DNA of 64,000 nucleotides from JABFRG01 sp038210445 (lineage in GTDB: Bacteria > Myxococcota_A > Polyangia > Polyangiales > Polyangiaceae): positions 62,001 to 126,000 of the forward strand of contig JBBQWQ010000022.1 of NCBI GenBank assembly GCA_038210445.1. The letters are read 5' to 3'. Numbering within the stretch: the first letter of the stretch is position 1; each line of letters begins with the position of its first letter. The translations under genes and the position numbers were made by a program. The notes beneath the pieces were generated by a model. The model made no database searches. It was given only the letters and a program-made list of their open reading frames with translations, and was not told the origin of the DNA. Below, one piece after another: positions 1-8,611 of the stretch.

Positions 1-10
1 TCGAGAACCC

Positions 11-2053
11 ATGAACCGAACCCTCCTCGCCGCCTTCCTCGCGCCCCTCTTCATCGCCGCGCTGTCCACCGCCGCCTGTGGCAGCTCCGAGGTGAAAAAC
101 AAGGACTACGGCGAGCCACCCGACGCGGCGACCTTCAACCCCGGCAACGGCGGCGGCGACGGCTACGGTTCCGGCGGGCAGACTCCCTTCGTTTGCCCCG
201 ACGACTTCAAGACCTGTACCCACGAATTCACGTATCCCGACAGCGGCGAGACCTCGGTCGAGCTGCGCGGCGACTTCGGCGGCCCCGACACCTGGCTGGC
301 GGGCAAGCTCATGTCGCGTTCCGGCGGCGCCTGGCACGCCACTGTGTCGGTGCCCTACGGCAAGCCCGTCGAGTACAAATTCTTCCTCAACAACACCGAG
401 TGGAAGGCCGACCCGGCGCAGCCCACCAAGGTGAACGGCAACGACACCAACAACCTCTTTGCCGGCACTACCTGCGAGCCCTCCAAGTGCGAAGAGCCCG
501 GCGCACCTCCGCCCGGCGTCTTCGACTGGCGCGACGCGGTGATCTATTTTGCGTTCGTCGATCGCTTCCTCGACGGCGGCGTCTCCAATTGCTCCGTCTC
601 CGACGGCAGCGGGCCGCTCCCGCCGGCTGCCAACTACCAGGGCGGCGACTGGCTCGGGGTCACGCAGAAGATTAACGACGGCTACTTCACCAGCCTGGGC
701 GTCAACACGCTGTGGCTCACGGTGCCCCTCCAGAACACCAACCAGTTCGGTCGCGGGACCGGCGGCGATTCGCATAACTACTCGGGATATCACGGGTATT
801 GGCCGCGCGCCGACAGCGCAAACCCGGCGACGCTGACCGCCGAGCCGTGCTTCGGCACCCTCACCGATCTCAAGAACCTGGTGACCGCGGCCCACGCCAA
901 GGGGCTCAAAGTGCTCTTCGACTACGCCATGGTGCACACCCACCAGAGCGCGCAGATGTACCAGAACAACCGAAGCTGGTTCTGGCCCAACGACAACGGC
1001 AAGGGCGGCAACTGCGTGTGCGGTGAAGGCTGCTCCTGGGACGTGCTGCCGGACCGCGAGCGCTGCTGGTTCACCGACTACCTTCCGCACTGGAACTACA
1101 CCAACCAGCAGGCGCGCGATTACTCGGTGCAGAACGCCATCGAGTGGGCGAAGCAGACCGGCATCGACGGCTTCCGTCTCGACGCCATCAAGCACGTCGA
1201 CATGAGCTGGCTCACCGATTTGCGGGCCGGTCTGAAGACGCAGATCACCGCCGCGCAGACCCCGCCCCAGCGCTTTTACCTGGTGGGCGAGACCTACGAC
1301 TTCGGCGATCGCGGGGCCATCAAGAACTACGTAGACCCCGCCACCAAGCTCGACGGGCAGTTCGACTTCCCGCTGCGCAAGACGCTGGTGGAGACCACCC
1401 TGATGCGCATCCGGCCCATGAATGAGCTCGCCTCCTTCATGGACTCCAACGACTACTTTTACGGCGGCACCGCCATCATGAGCACGTTCATCGGCAACCA
1501 CGATTTGCCGCGTGTCATCCACCTGGCCCAAAACAGCCGCCTGTGGGGCGACAACCAGGCGAGCGACGGCAAGGACCGCGCATGGCAAAACCAGCCGAGC
1601 GCCCCCGCCGAGCGCGAGGCCTTCGAGCGCATGGCCAATGGGTTCAGTGTACTCTTCACCAATCGCGGCGCGCCCCTGGTGTACTACGGCGACGAGATCG
1701 GCCTCCCCGGCGGCGGCGATCCCGACAACCGGCGCCCGATGCAGTGGAGCGGTCTGAACGCCAACCAGAGCTGGCTCAAGGACCGCATCTCCCGGCTGCT
1801 CGCCATCCGCGCTGGGCACCCGGCGCTCCGCCGCGGCGTGCGCACCACGCTCCGCGCCGACGCCGACGTGTGGGTCTACGCGCGGGCCACCGTGGGCGAA
1901 ACCCTGTACGTGGCCGTGAACCGCAGCGACGCCGACAAGAGCGTAGGCGGTCTGCCCTCCGGCGCGCTCACCGAGCTCGTCACCAACACCCCGGTGCAAG
2001 GTCCCTCGGCCACCGTTCCGGCCCGCCAGACGCGCATCTTCATCGCCAAGTGA
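11..2053 (+). CDS. GH13 alpha-amylase-family lipoprotein with N-terminal glycogen-binding-like domain
   Basis: Predicted lipoprotein glycosidase of 680 residues that would hydrolyse alpha-1,4-glucans outside the cytoplasm. The N-terminus has a signal peptide ending in a lipobox at Cys23 (TAAC). Residues about 65-155 resemble a CBM48/AMPK-type glycogen-binding beta-sandwich. The GH13 barrel follows from about residue 170. The nucleophile region is GFRLDAIKH with Asp391, the acid/base region is VGETYDF with Glu427, and the transition-state region is IGNHD with Asp498. Region I reads DYAMVH (304-309), where the usual Asn before His is Val. The start ATG is the first in frame and gives a complete signal peptide. 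A porin and a second GH13 gene follow on the same strand, and a maltose-type importer lies nearby, so maltodextrin use is the likely job. Exact specificity (amylase, neopullulanase-like, maltogenic) cannot be told. Confidence 0.9.
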   Translation: MNRTLLAAFLAPLFIAALSTAACGSSEVKNKDYGEPPDAATFNPGNGGGDGYGSGGQTPFVCPDDFKTCTHEFTYPDSGETSVELRGDFGGPDTWLAGKLMSRSGGAWHATVSVPYGKPVEYKFFLNNTEWKADPAQPTKVNGNDTNNLFAGTTCEPSKCEEPGAPPPGVFDWRDAVIYFAFVDRFLDGGVSNCSVSDGSGPLPPAANYQGGDWLGVTQKINDGYFTSLGVNTLWLTVPLQNTNQFGRGTGGDSHNYSGYHGYWPRADSANPATLTAEPCFGTLTDLKNLVTAAHAKGLKVLFDYAMVHTHQSAQMYQNNRSWFWPNDNGKGGNCVCGEGCSWDVLPDRERCWFTDYLPHWNYTNQQARDYSVQNAIEWAKQTGIDGFRLDAIKHVDMSWLTDLRAGLKTQITAAQTPPQRFYLVGETYDFGDRGAIKNYVDPATKLDGQFDFPLRKTLVETTLMRIRPMNELASFMDSNDYFYGGTAIMSTFIGNHDLPRVIHLAQNSRLWGDNQASDGKDRAWQNQPSAPAEREAFERMANGFSVLFTNRGAPLVYYGDEIGLPGGGDPDNRRPMQWSGLNANQSWLKDRISRLLAIRAGHPALRRGVRTTLRADADVWVYARATVGETLYVAVNRSDADKSVGGLPSGALTELVTNTPVQGPSATVPARQTRIFIAK

Positions 2054-2114
2054 AGGCGCTTCGGCGTCAACTGTAGCGTTCCGAGTCGGCGCGAAGCATT
2101 TTGGGACACCCCCT

Positions 2115-2147
2115 CGCGCGACCCGATGATTTGCCGGGTTCCGCGCG
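2115..2147 (+). terminator. GC-rich hairpin between amylase and porin genes
   Basis: Inverted repeat CGCGCGACCCG / CGGGTTCCGCGCG with a 9-base loop and a 2-base bulge, 61 bases after the amylase stop. No T-run follows, so it may be a weak terminator, an attenuator or an mRNA-stabilising hairpin. Confidence 0.3.
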
Positions 2148-2241
2148 ATGGGGAAAGTGCGCGGCGGCTCGGGAACGTCTTGGCGCCTGGACACGAATCG
2201 TGACAAATGGCGGCGTGCGACCGCGTCGCTGAAAGCGCATC

Positions 2242-3759
2242 ATGAGACGATCCCTCACCGTCAGCGTATCCGTGCTCCTCACCGCAATTGCGACCGCCTC
2301 GCCGGCCTTCGCGCAGGAGGCGGACGCCGGCGCACCCGTGGCAGACGCCGCGACCGCGCTCGAAGCGAAGACGCCGGCGCCGGGGAGGCTCGAGGAGGCG
2401 AAGCCCGACGAGCCCAAGAAGGACGAACCCAAGAAGGAGGAGCTGCCTTCCGGCCGCTTCGAGTTCGGCGCCTACGGCCGCGTGCGCATTGCCAGCGATC
2501 TACGGGGCGGGACCGGCCGCACCGCCAACATCGTCTCCTACGGCACGCGCATCGACGAAGACAGCTACGCCGAGATCGAGCTGCGGCGTGAGGACACCTG
2601 GAAGAAGGACATTCGCACCCGCGTCGTCACCACGCTGGCGTTCTTCCCGCAGTTCTTCCACTTCACCGGCAACGCGACCCAGCAGATTGCCATGCGCAAC
2701 CTGTACGTGCAGGGCTCCTACGGCCCAGCCACCCTGTGGGTGGGCTCGCGCATGTACCGCGGCGACGACATCTACCTCCTCAACTGGTGGCCCCTCGACA
2801 ACCAGAACACGGTGGGCGGCGGCGCTGGGCTCAAGCTCCCCAAGGACACGATGGTTGCATTCCACATGGGAATGCAGAGGCTCGACAACGCCTACCAGAC
2901 GCAGGTCATCCAAGCGGTGGCGCCCAGCGGCTTCGGCGTGGTCGACGTGCTCAAGGTCGATCGCCCGCGCATCATCGAGACCCTGAAGCTCACGCACTTT
3001 CTCCGCAACAGCGACGGGCGCCAGGTCTTCCAGAACAACGACAAGATGGGCTTCAAGTTCATCGTGTACGGCGAGGCCCACCAGCTGGCGGCGGGTACCC
3101 AGAAAGACCCGCTCACCGGCAAAGACCGCGCGCTTCCCGAAGACTCGGGCTGGCTGGTGGGCGCGCAGATTGGCTACTGGACCGGCGAGCGCGACAGCTT
3201 CGCGCACCTGTTCTTCCGGCACGCCCGCGGCATCGCGGTCTACGATCCCTTGGCGGTCCCCCAGACCTTCGCCAACGACCGCACCGTGAGCGGCGCCAGC
3301 GAAACCCTGGTGGCGCTGGCCGGCAACTACGAGACCGGCATCCTCGGCGTGCAGTGGGGCGGCTACCTGCGCTTCTTCCGCGACGGCAGCGACGCGCCGC
3401 TCTCCAAGGACAAGTTCGACGAGGGCTCGCTGGTGCTGCGCCCCAACTTCTTCATCGGCGAGCACTTCGGCGTCGCGGTCGAGGGGAGCTACCAGATGCG
3501 GCGCTACGCGCTCTCCGACGCCAACGGCGAGGGCGTGAAACAGGGCGGCCTCACGCGCTTCGGCATCATGCCCTTCTTCTCGCCCAGCGGCCGCGGCTCC
3601 TTCAAGCGCCCCCAGCTGCGCATGCTTTACGTCATCACCGCGCGCGACGGCGGCGCGCGTTCGCTCTACGCTCCGGAAGACGTCTTCTCCCAACGCAAGG
3701 TCGAGCACTTCCTCGGCCTGTCCGCCGAATGGTGGTTCAACTCGAGCTCGTACCCATGA
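2242..3759 (+). CDS. LamB-like outer-membrane carbohydrate porin
   Basis: Predicted outer-membrane beta-barrel of 505 residues. A signal peptide ends at about residue 28 (SPAFAQ), followed by an acidic/Lys linker (PDEPKKDEPKKEE) and then amphipathic strands to the C-terminus. The stretch around residues 163-180 (WVGSRMYRGDDIYLLNWWP) resembles the maltoporin segment in which a Gly-Lys/Arg-aromatic run precedes a His/Asp-Asp pair. That match, and its place between two amylase genes, suggest uptake of maltodextrins through the outer membrane. The C-terminus ends FNSSSYP rather than the usual terminal Phe, although WWF lies just before it. The stop overlaps the start of the next amylase gene by ATGA, so the two are probably translated together. 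The family call rests on local resemblance and context only. Confidence 0.7.
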   Translation: MRRSLTVSVSVLLTAIATASPAFAQEADAGAPVADAATALEAKTPAPGRLEEAKPDEPKKDEPKKEELPSGRFEFGAYGRVRIASDLRGGTGRTANIVSYGTRIDEDSYAEIELRREDTWKKDIRTRVVTTLAFFPQFFHFTGNATQQIAMRNLYVQGSYGPATLWVGSRMYRGDDIYLLNWWPLDNQNTVGGGAGLKLPKDTMVAFHMGMQRLDNAYQTQVIQAVAPSGFGVVDVLKVDRPRIIETLKLTHFLRNSDGRQVFQNNDKMGFKFIVYGEAHQLAAGTQKDPLTGKDRALPEDSGWLVGAQIGYWTGERDSFAHLFFRHARGIAVYDPLAVPQTFANDRTVSGASETLVALAGNYETGILGVQWGGYLRFFRDGSDAPLSKDKFDEGSLVLRPNFFIGEHFGVAVEGSYQMRRYALSDANGEGVKQGGLTRFGIMPFFSPSGRGSFKRPQLRMLYVITARDGGARSLYAPEDVFSQRKVEHFLGLSAEWWFNSSSYP

Positions 3760-5558
3760 AACTGCGCAAGCTCTTTCCGCTCCTGGTGATGATGACGTTG
3801 GCGCCGTCTGGGTGCGTAGATTTGCCCGAAGAAGGCAAGCCCCAGCCAATGAAGACCTGGGTCGACGACTGGCGAGACGAGGTCATCTACCAGGTGCTGG
3901 TCGACCGCTTCGCCAACGGCGACGTGAACAACGACTACCTGGTGCGGCCCGGCGCGCTCGCGCGCTACCAAGGCGGCGACTGGAAAGGCCTGCAAGACCA
4001 CCTCGACTACATCAAGGAGCTGGGCGTCACCACGCTGTGGATCTCGCCGGTCATCAAGAACGTCGAGACCGATGCCGACGTCGACGCCTACCACGGCTAC
4101 TGGGCCCAAGATCTCACCCAGACCAACCCGCATTTCGGCGATATGGCGCAGCTGCGCGCGTTCGTGCGCGCCGCGCACCAGGTGGGCCTCAAGGTGGTGC
4201 TCGACATCGTCACCAACCACATGGGGCAGGTCTTCTTCTACGACATGAACCTCAATGGGAAGGCCGACATCTACATCGGCGGTACCGGCGGCACCTCGCC
4301 GGTGACCCGCGTTTCCGAGTTCGACCCCGACTGGGACCCAACCGGCGTGCAGGCGTCGACCTCGCTGGGGCTGGCCGGTCGCGCGCCGGTGGTGTTCATT
4401 CAGGACCCAAGCATCAACCGCGTGCCGCCGCAGCCGGGCATCCTCGGCACCGCCCGCGCCTACCACGGCTTCGGGCGCATTCTGAACTACGACGTGCCGG
4501 CGCAGACCATGCTGGGTGACTTTCCCGGCGGCCTGAAGGACGTGGCGACGGAGCTCCCGGAAGTGCGCGCCACCATGGTCGACGCCTACACACGCTGGGC
4601 CGAGCAAGTGGACCTCGACGGCTTTCGCATCGACACCGTGAAGCACGTGGAGCACGAGTTCTGGCAGACCTTCGCGCCGGCGGTGCGCCAGCGCCTGGCC
4701 GCCCAGGGCAAGAACAAGTTCCTTATGTTCGGCGAGGCCTTCGACGGCAACGACGAGCTTCTGGGGAGCTTCACCAAGAACAACGAGCTCGACAGCGTCT
4801 TTTACTTCTCGCAGCACTACCAGGTGTTCCGCGACGTCTTCCACAACGCGAAGGACGCGAAGAAGCAGCGCGGAACCGATCAGATCGAGCGCCTGTGGAC
4901 CACGCGCTACAAGAACTGGGGCGCCGAGCCGATGCCCGACGGCGTGGGCATTGCGCCCCGGAAGATGCCCGTCAACTTCATGGACAACCACGACGTTGCG
5001 CGGTTTCTCTTCGACGCCAAGGGCGACGTAGACGCGCTCCGCAACGCCCTCACGCTCCTCTCCACCGAAGAGGGCATTCCCTGCATCTACTACGGCACCG
5101 AGCAAGACTTCGCGGGCGGCAACGATCCCGCCAACCGTGAGGTGCTCTGGAACACCGGCTTTGCCACCAGCGGCGATACGTTTCGCCACGTGTCGAAGCT
5201 CATGCGTCTCCGCAAGGCGTATCCCGCGCTCCGTCGCGGCGACACCAAGGTCATCTGGTCGTCACCCGACGTGGCTACCGAAGAAGACGCCGGCATCCTT
5301 GCCTACGAGCGCGCCGGCGGCGACGCGGGCGCGGGCGCCTACGCGCTGGTCGTTTTGAACACCAACGGTCTCAAGGAGAGCGCCACCGCCAAGGACGGCG
5401 CCACCATGAAGACGGCCATGCCCGGCGCCGTGATGGTCGACGTTCTCGACCCCAAGCGGCCGACCTTCACCACCGGCGCCGATGGCAGCCTGCGCGTGTC
5501 GATACCGGCTCAGCGCGCGATGATCCTCGTTCCGCAAGCGCAAGTCGTCGTCGAGTAG
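3756..5558 (+). CDS. GH13 alpha-amylase-family lipoprotein
   Basis: Second glycosidase of the locus, 600 residues. The ATG overlaps the porin stop (ATGA). It gives a lipoprotein-type signal peptide ending at Cys20, although the lipobox APSGC has Pro at -3. The GH13 catalytic barrel starts almost at once: region I DIVTNH (150-155), nucleophile GFRIDTVKH with Asp293, acid/base FGEAFDG with Glu327, and MDNHD with Asp413. Unlike the first amylase it has no N-terminal carbohydrate-binding domain and its region I is canonical. The C-terminal 100 residues form the expected beta-sandwich domain. Being in one unit with the porin, it most likely produces or trims the oligosaccharides that the porin and the importer take up. 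An in-frame extension far upstream, through the porin gene, is only a lack of stops and is not coding. Confidence 0.9.
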   Translation: MKLRKLFPLLVMMTLAPSGCVDLPEEGKPQPMKTWVDDWRDEVIYQVLVDRFANGDVNNDYLVRPGALARYQGGDWKGLQDHLDYIKELGVTTLWISPVIKNVETDADVDAYHGYWAQDLTQTNPHFGDMAQLRAFVRAAHQVGLKVVLDIVTNHMGQVFFYDMNLNGKADIYIGGTGGTSPVTRVSEFDPDWDPTGVQASTSLGLAGRAPVVFIQDPSINRVPPQPGILGTARAYHGFGRILNYDVPAQTMLGDFPGGLKDVATELPEVRATMVDAYTRWAEQVDLDGFRIDTVKHVEHEFWQTFAPAVRQRLAAQGKNKFLMFGEAFDGNDELLGSFTKNNELDSVFYFSQHYQVFRDVFHNAKDAKKQRGTDQIERLWTTRYKNWGAEPMPDGVGIAPRKMPVNFMDNHDVARFLFDAKGDVDALRNALTLLSTEEGIPCIYYGTEQDFAGGNDPANREVLWNTGFATSGDTFRHVSKLMRLRKAYPALRRGDTKVIWSSPDVATEEDAGILAYERAGGDAGAGAYALVVLNTNGLKESATAKDGATMKTAMPGAVMVDVLDPKRPTFTTGADGSLRVSIPAQRAMILVPQAQVVVE

Positions 5559-5664
5559 AAGGGGGCGAAGTTGCGTCGGACCTTCGCGGGGCCGGCGCCT
5601 TGCGTGCTCACGTACAGGAGTCCTCCTTGGCCGCGCTCGGCCCCGACGCAATTTCGCCCCCTTC
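5558..5664. repeat. Structured intergenic repeat, copy C
   Basis: Two 22-base arms (5558-5579 and 5643-5664) are complementary apart from one position that would be a G-U pair in + strand RNA. The interior has the family core: CCTTCG, then GCCGGCGCCT, then GTGCTCACG and ACAGGAG. The arm sequence differs from that of the copies at 19.0 and 28.7 kb. The hairpin begins at the last base of the amylase stop codon and may also act as its terminator. Confidence 0.65.
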
Positions 5665-5771
5665 TTCTGGATCGTTGCTGGGCGCTCGCGGGCTCGCGGG
5701 AGAGTGTGTGGGCGCTCGCGCGTGGAGTTGCGCTCGTTGACCGCGCTTCCGGAGTGGCATAGGAGCGGTGC

Positions 5772-6902
5772 ATGCGCACTCTCTCGTCGGTCGCCGTCTT
5801 GTGCTCCCTGCTGCTCGCCGCCTGCGAAGAGAAGCCGCAGGGGGGCGTCGGCGAGGCGTCGGCGAGCGCCCGCGCCGCGGCGAGCGCTTTGCCATCGACG
5901 CCGCAACCCACGCTCGACCCGGCCCTCACCGCGCTCACCGCCGCGGCCCTCACCTGCACGTTCGAGAGCGGAAGCTTTCAACGGTGTCCTGCAGCCGACG
6001 AGTTTCGCCGCAGCACCGCAGACGCGCTCAAAGGTGAGAAGGGCGACGCGGCGGTGCTCATCATGCTGAGCCACCCGAACGAGCGCTACCGGGTGCTGGC
6101 GTCGTCGCGAACGCTCGACAATGCGTCGCGGCTGCTCGGCCAAAAGGAGAACGCCGAGGCGCTGCTCACGCAGCTCGAGCGGGAGACCAATGGCGAGGTG
6201 CGCGATAGCCTGGCCGCCTGGGCGGGCGAGATCGACGCCCCGCGGCTGGGCCTGGCGGACCGGGTGAAGGCGCTGGCGACGAGCAAGAACCAAGCGCTCC
6301 GGCGGTCCATCGGCTATCGCTTTCTGTTCCACAAAGACACCCCGTTCGGATACGACCTCGCGCGCACGCTGCTCGACGACGCCGACCGCGACGTGCGCAA
6401 GGCCGCCGCCATGGGGCTCGCGAACACCGCGAACTTCAGCGCCTCGCCGGCGTGCAAGATCCTGGCAGACGCGCTGGACGGGCCGCACGGCGACGACGTG
6501 GAGTGGTCGTCCTCGCCTTTGACGCATTGCCCGGGTCTTCCGGCCCAGGTGCTGCGCTTTCTCGATGGCCACACCCAGAAGCCGGCGACGATCACCAACG
6601 AAGTGGGCGTGTCGTACGCACTGTCGCTCGCCGCGCTGTGCGACGACCCCAGCAAGCGCGGGGTGAAGGAGCTGGCGGCGCCCTCGGCCGCCACCCGCAA
6701 GACCGCGTTCGACGTCGCGGCGCGGCTCGCCAGCAAAGACGTGACCGACGCGAACACGCGACTCGCCGCCCTCTCGGGGTTGGTGGACTGTGATCCGGCG
6801 CGCGCCAAAGGAGAGCTCGCCAAGCTCGCCAAAGACGCCGACGCGACCGTGGCCGCTGCCGCCCAGGCCAAGCTCGCGGCACTCCACGAGAAGAAGAAGT
6901 AG
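5772..6902 (+). CDS. HEAT-repeat-like lipoprotein of unknown function
   Basis: 376-residue predicted lipoprotein: short basic N-terminus, hydrophobic stretch and lipobox LLAAC (Cys18). The rest is helical, with repeated segments of the form 'hydrophobic helix, short turn, Asp-Arg/Asp-Val, hydrophobic helix' (for example around DRVKALATSKN and DDADRDVRKAAAMGLANTA), typical of HEAT/Armadillo-like solenoids. The start is supported by AGGAG six bases upstream. No catalytic motif is visible. It lies between the amylase unit and a flavoprotein gene, but nothing ties it to sugar metabolism; a scaffold role at the envelope is the most one can infer. Confidence 0.75.
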   Translation: MRTLSSVAVLCSLLLAACEEKPQGGVGEASASARAAASALPSTPQPTLDPALTALTAAALTCTFESGSFQRCPAADEFRRSTADALKGEKGDAAVLIMLSHPNERYRVLASSRTLDNASRLLGQKENAEALLTQLERETNGEVRDSLAAWAGEIDAPRLGLADRVKALATSKNQALRRSIGYRFLFHKDTPFGYDLARTLLDDADRDVRKAAAMGLANTANFSASPACKILADALDGPHGDDVEWSSSPLTHCPGLPAQVLRFLDGHTQKPATITNEVGVSYALSLAALCDDPSKRGVKELAAPSAATRKTAFDVAARLASKDVTDANTRLAALSGLVDCDPARAKGELAKLAKDADATVAAAAQAKLAALHEKKK

Positions 6903-6992
6903 CCAGAACCCCACTGTGCCAAGTTGCCCGCGGCCAGAGGGCCTTCACGCGCGCTCCTTGGTTGGCGCGAGAAACGGGGCTACCACCAGGGT

Positions 6993-7631
6993 ATGGCGCA
7001 CCCGCGAACCACCGAGACCCTCGACGACGAAGCTTCCCTCCGCGCGCTCCTCGGTGAGCCGGCCGCGGTGGTCTGCGCAAAGGTGACGAGCCGGATCCTC
7101 GCCTCGACCCGGCCCTTCATCGAGCGCGCGCCGCTTCTGCTCCTCGCCACCTCCGACCGCGAAGGCCGGTGCGATGTGAGCCCACGCGGCGATCCGCCGG
7201 GTTTCGTGCAGATCCTCGACGAACGCACGCTCCTGGTTCCGGAGCGACCCGGAAACCGCCTCGCCGACTCGCTTCGCAACATCGTGCAGAACCCCCACGT
7301 GGGTATCCTGTTCGTGGTGCCCGGCGTGAGCGACACGTTTCGCGTCAACGGGCGGGCTACGCTCACCACCGACGCCGCGCTCCTCGCCCCCTGCGCAGTA
7401 GAAGGCAAAGCGCCGCGGCTGGGCATTCTCGTGGACGTGGAGGAGGCCTACACCCAGTGCGCCAAGGCCTTCTTGCGCTCGGAGCTCTGGAACCCTTCGC
7501 GCTTTCTGACGCGCGATCTTTTTCCCAGCAACGGCGAGATTCATCGAGAGCTCGCCGAGGGCGACTTCGACGCCGATCGCTACGATCGGGAGCGCGCGGC
7601 GCGTTACGCCCGCCGCGACGGCTTCTACTAG
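6993..7631 (+). CDS. Pyridoxamine 5'-phosphate oxidase-like FMN-binding protein (MSMEG_1061-like family)
   Basis: 212-residue cytoplasmic protein with the split-barrel FMN-binding fold. Diagnostic pieces are the strand ERAPLLLLATSDREGRCDVSPRGD near residues 46-69, the segment ERPGNRLADSLRNIVQNPHVGILFVVPG, and a C-terminal FLRSELWNPSRF followed by an acidic/Arg tail. This arrangement matches the MSMEG_1061/DR2398 group of PPOX-type flavoproteins as I remember it. Family members are F420- or FMN-using reductases of mostly unknown substrate, so no reaction is assigned. The chosen ATG places the N-terminus where the family usually begins; an upstream in-frame ATG at 6924 would add 23 residues of low-quality sequence. 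The gene is convergent with malG. Confidence 0.8.
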   Translation: MAHPRTTETLDDEASLRALLGEPAAVVCAKVTSRILASTRPFIERAPLLLLATSDREGRCDVSPRGDPPGFVQILDERTLLVPERPGNRLADSLRNIVQNPHVGILFVVPGVSDTFRVNGRATLTTDAALLAPCAVEGKAPRLGILVDVEEAYTQCAKAFLRSELWNPSRFLTRDLFPSNGEIHRELAEGDFDADRYDRERAARYARRDGFY

Positions 7632-7639
7632 CACCACTG

Positions 7640-7657
7640 CGAAACCTCGAGGTTTCG
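7640..7657. promoter_or_regulatory. 18-bp perfect palindrome between convergent genes
   Basis: CGAAACCTCGAGGTTTCG is a perfect palindrome 8 bases after the PPOX stop and about 110 bases beyond the malG stop. The sequence has the look of a repressor operator, but it is 3' of both genes, so a short terminator-like hairpin is also possible. Confidence 0.35.
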
Positions 7658-7765
7658 AAGGACACGTTTTCACCTTCGCGGCCCCACCTCTCGCCGCTTC
7701 GGTCCCGCTGCCGCGGTGCGACGGCAACATACATGCGAATCGGATGCGCACCTCTCGCAGTAGAA

Positions 7766-8611
7766 CTAGCCTTTGACGCCGCCGGCGGTGAGGCCGGCGA
7801 CGAGCTGCCGCTGTACGAGGTAGAAGAGGGCCATGACCGGCGCGCTCACCAGCAGCGCGCCGGCGGCGAACGTGCCCCACGATGCGGCGTGCTCGCCCAC
7901 GTAGCTCTGGAGCACGATGGGCAGCGTGAAGGCGCTCTTGCGAGACAGCAGCGTGGCGGCCAGGATGAACTCGTTCCAGGCGCTCATGAAAGCGAAGAGC
8001 GCAGTGACGGCGATGGCCGGCCGGGCCGCCGGGAGCACCACTTTGACGAACGCCTGGAGCCGGGTGGCGCCGTCGACCATGGCCGCCTCCTCCAGGTCCA
8101 CCGGAATGGTCTCGATGGTGCCGCGGAGCTGAAAGATGGCGAACGGGATGGCGGTGGTTGCATACACCAGCACCAGGCCGGCCCGCGAGTCGAGCAAGTG
8201 CAGCGTCTCGAGCAGCAGGTAGAGCGGTACCGCGCTGGCCACCGCCGGGAACATCTGCGTCGCCAAAAGCACCCGCATGGCGCTGCGCTTGCCGACGAAG
8301 GGCATGCGCGCCAGCGCGTAGGCCGCCGGCGTGGCGATGACGATGGCCACGGCGGCGGTGGCCAGCGAGACCAGGAGCGAGTTGCCCAGCTGGGTGAGAA
8401 ACAGGCCGACGCCGCCGTCCTCGGCGAGGCCGAGAAACGCCCGAAAGTTCCCCAAGCCCGGGTGCGCTGGAACGGGAATGACCCGCGGCTCGGGGGCGCC
8501 GCCGTCGCCCGAGAAGGCCAGCGATACCACCCACAGCACCGGATACACCGCGAACAGCACGGCGAGCCAGATGGCGAAGTGGATGGCAAAGGCCGAGAGG
8601 TGCTTTTTCAC
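7766..8611 (-). CDS. malG: Maltose/maltodextrin ABC transporter permease MalG
   Basis: 281-residue inner-membrane permease with about six membrane helices, the second subunit of a CUT1-type sugar importer. The cytoplasmic EAA loop is intact (EEAAMVDGATRLQAF...VLP), which docks on the ATPase. The C-terminal part has the typical LLSRKSAFTLPIVLQSY and WGTFAAGALLVSAPVMALFY segments followed by a QRQLVAGLTAGGVKG tail, a classic MalG ending. The start is GTG, overlapping the stop of the upstream malE-malF gene (GTGA), so translation is coupled. It is the last gene of malK, malE-malF, malG. An in-frame extension upstream through the neighbouring gene is not coding. Confidence 0.93.
   Translation of the reverse strand: MKKHLSAFAIHFAIWLAVLFAVYPVLWVVSLAFSGDGGAPEPRVIPVPAHPGLGNFRAFLGLAEDGGVGLFLTQLGNSLLVSLATAAVAIVIATPAAYALARMPFVGKRSAMRVLLATQMFPAVASAVPLYLLLETLHLLDSRAGLVLVYATTAIPFAIFQLRGTIETIPVDLEEAAMVDGATRLQAFVKVVLPAARPAIAVTALFAFMSAWNEFILAATLLSRKSAFTLPIVLQSYVGEHAASWGTFAAGALLVSAPVMALFYLVQRQLVAGLTAGGVKG

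Noticed and set aside
2736..3755. Upstream extension of the second amylase frame through the porin gene
   Set aside because: Arg/His/Pro-rich shadow sequence; the real N-terminus is the signal peptide at 3756.
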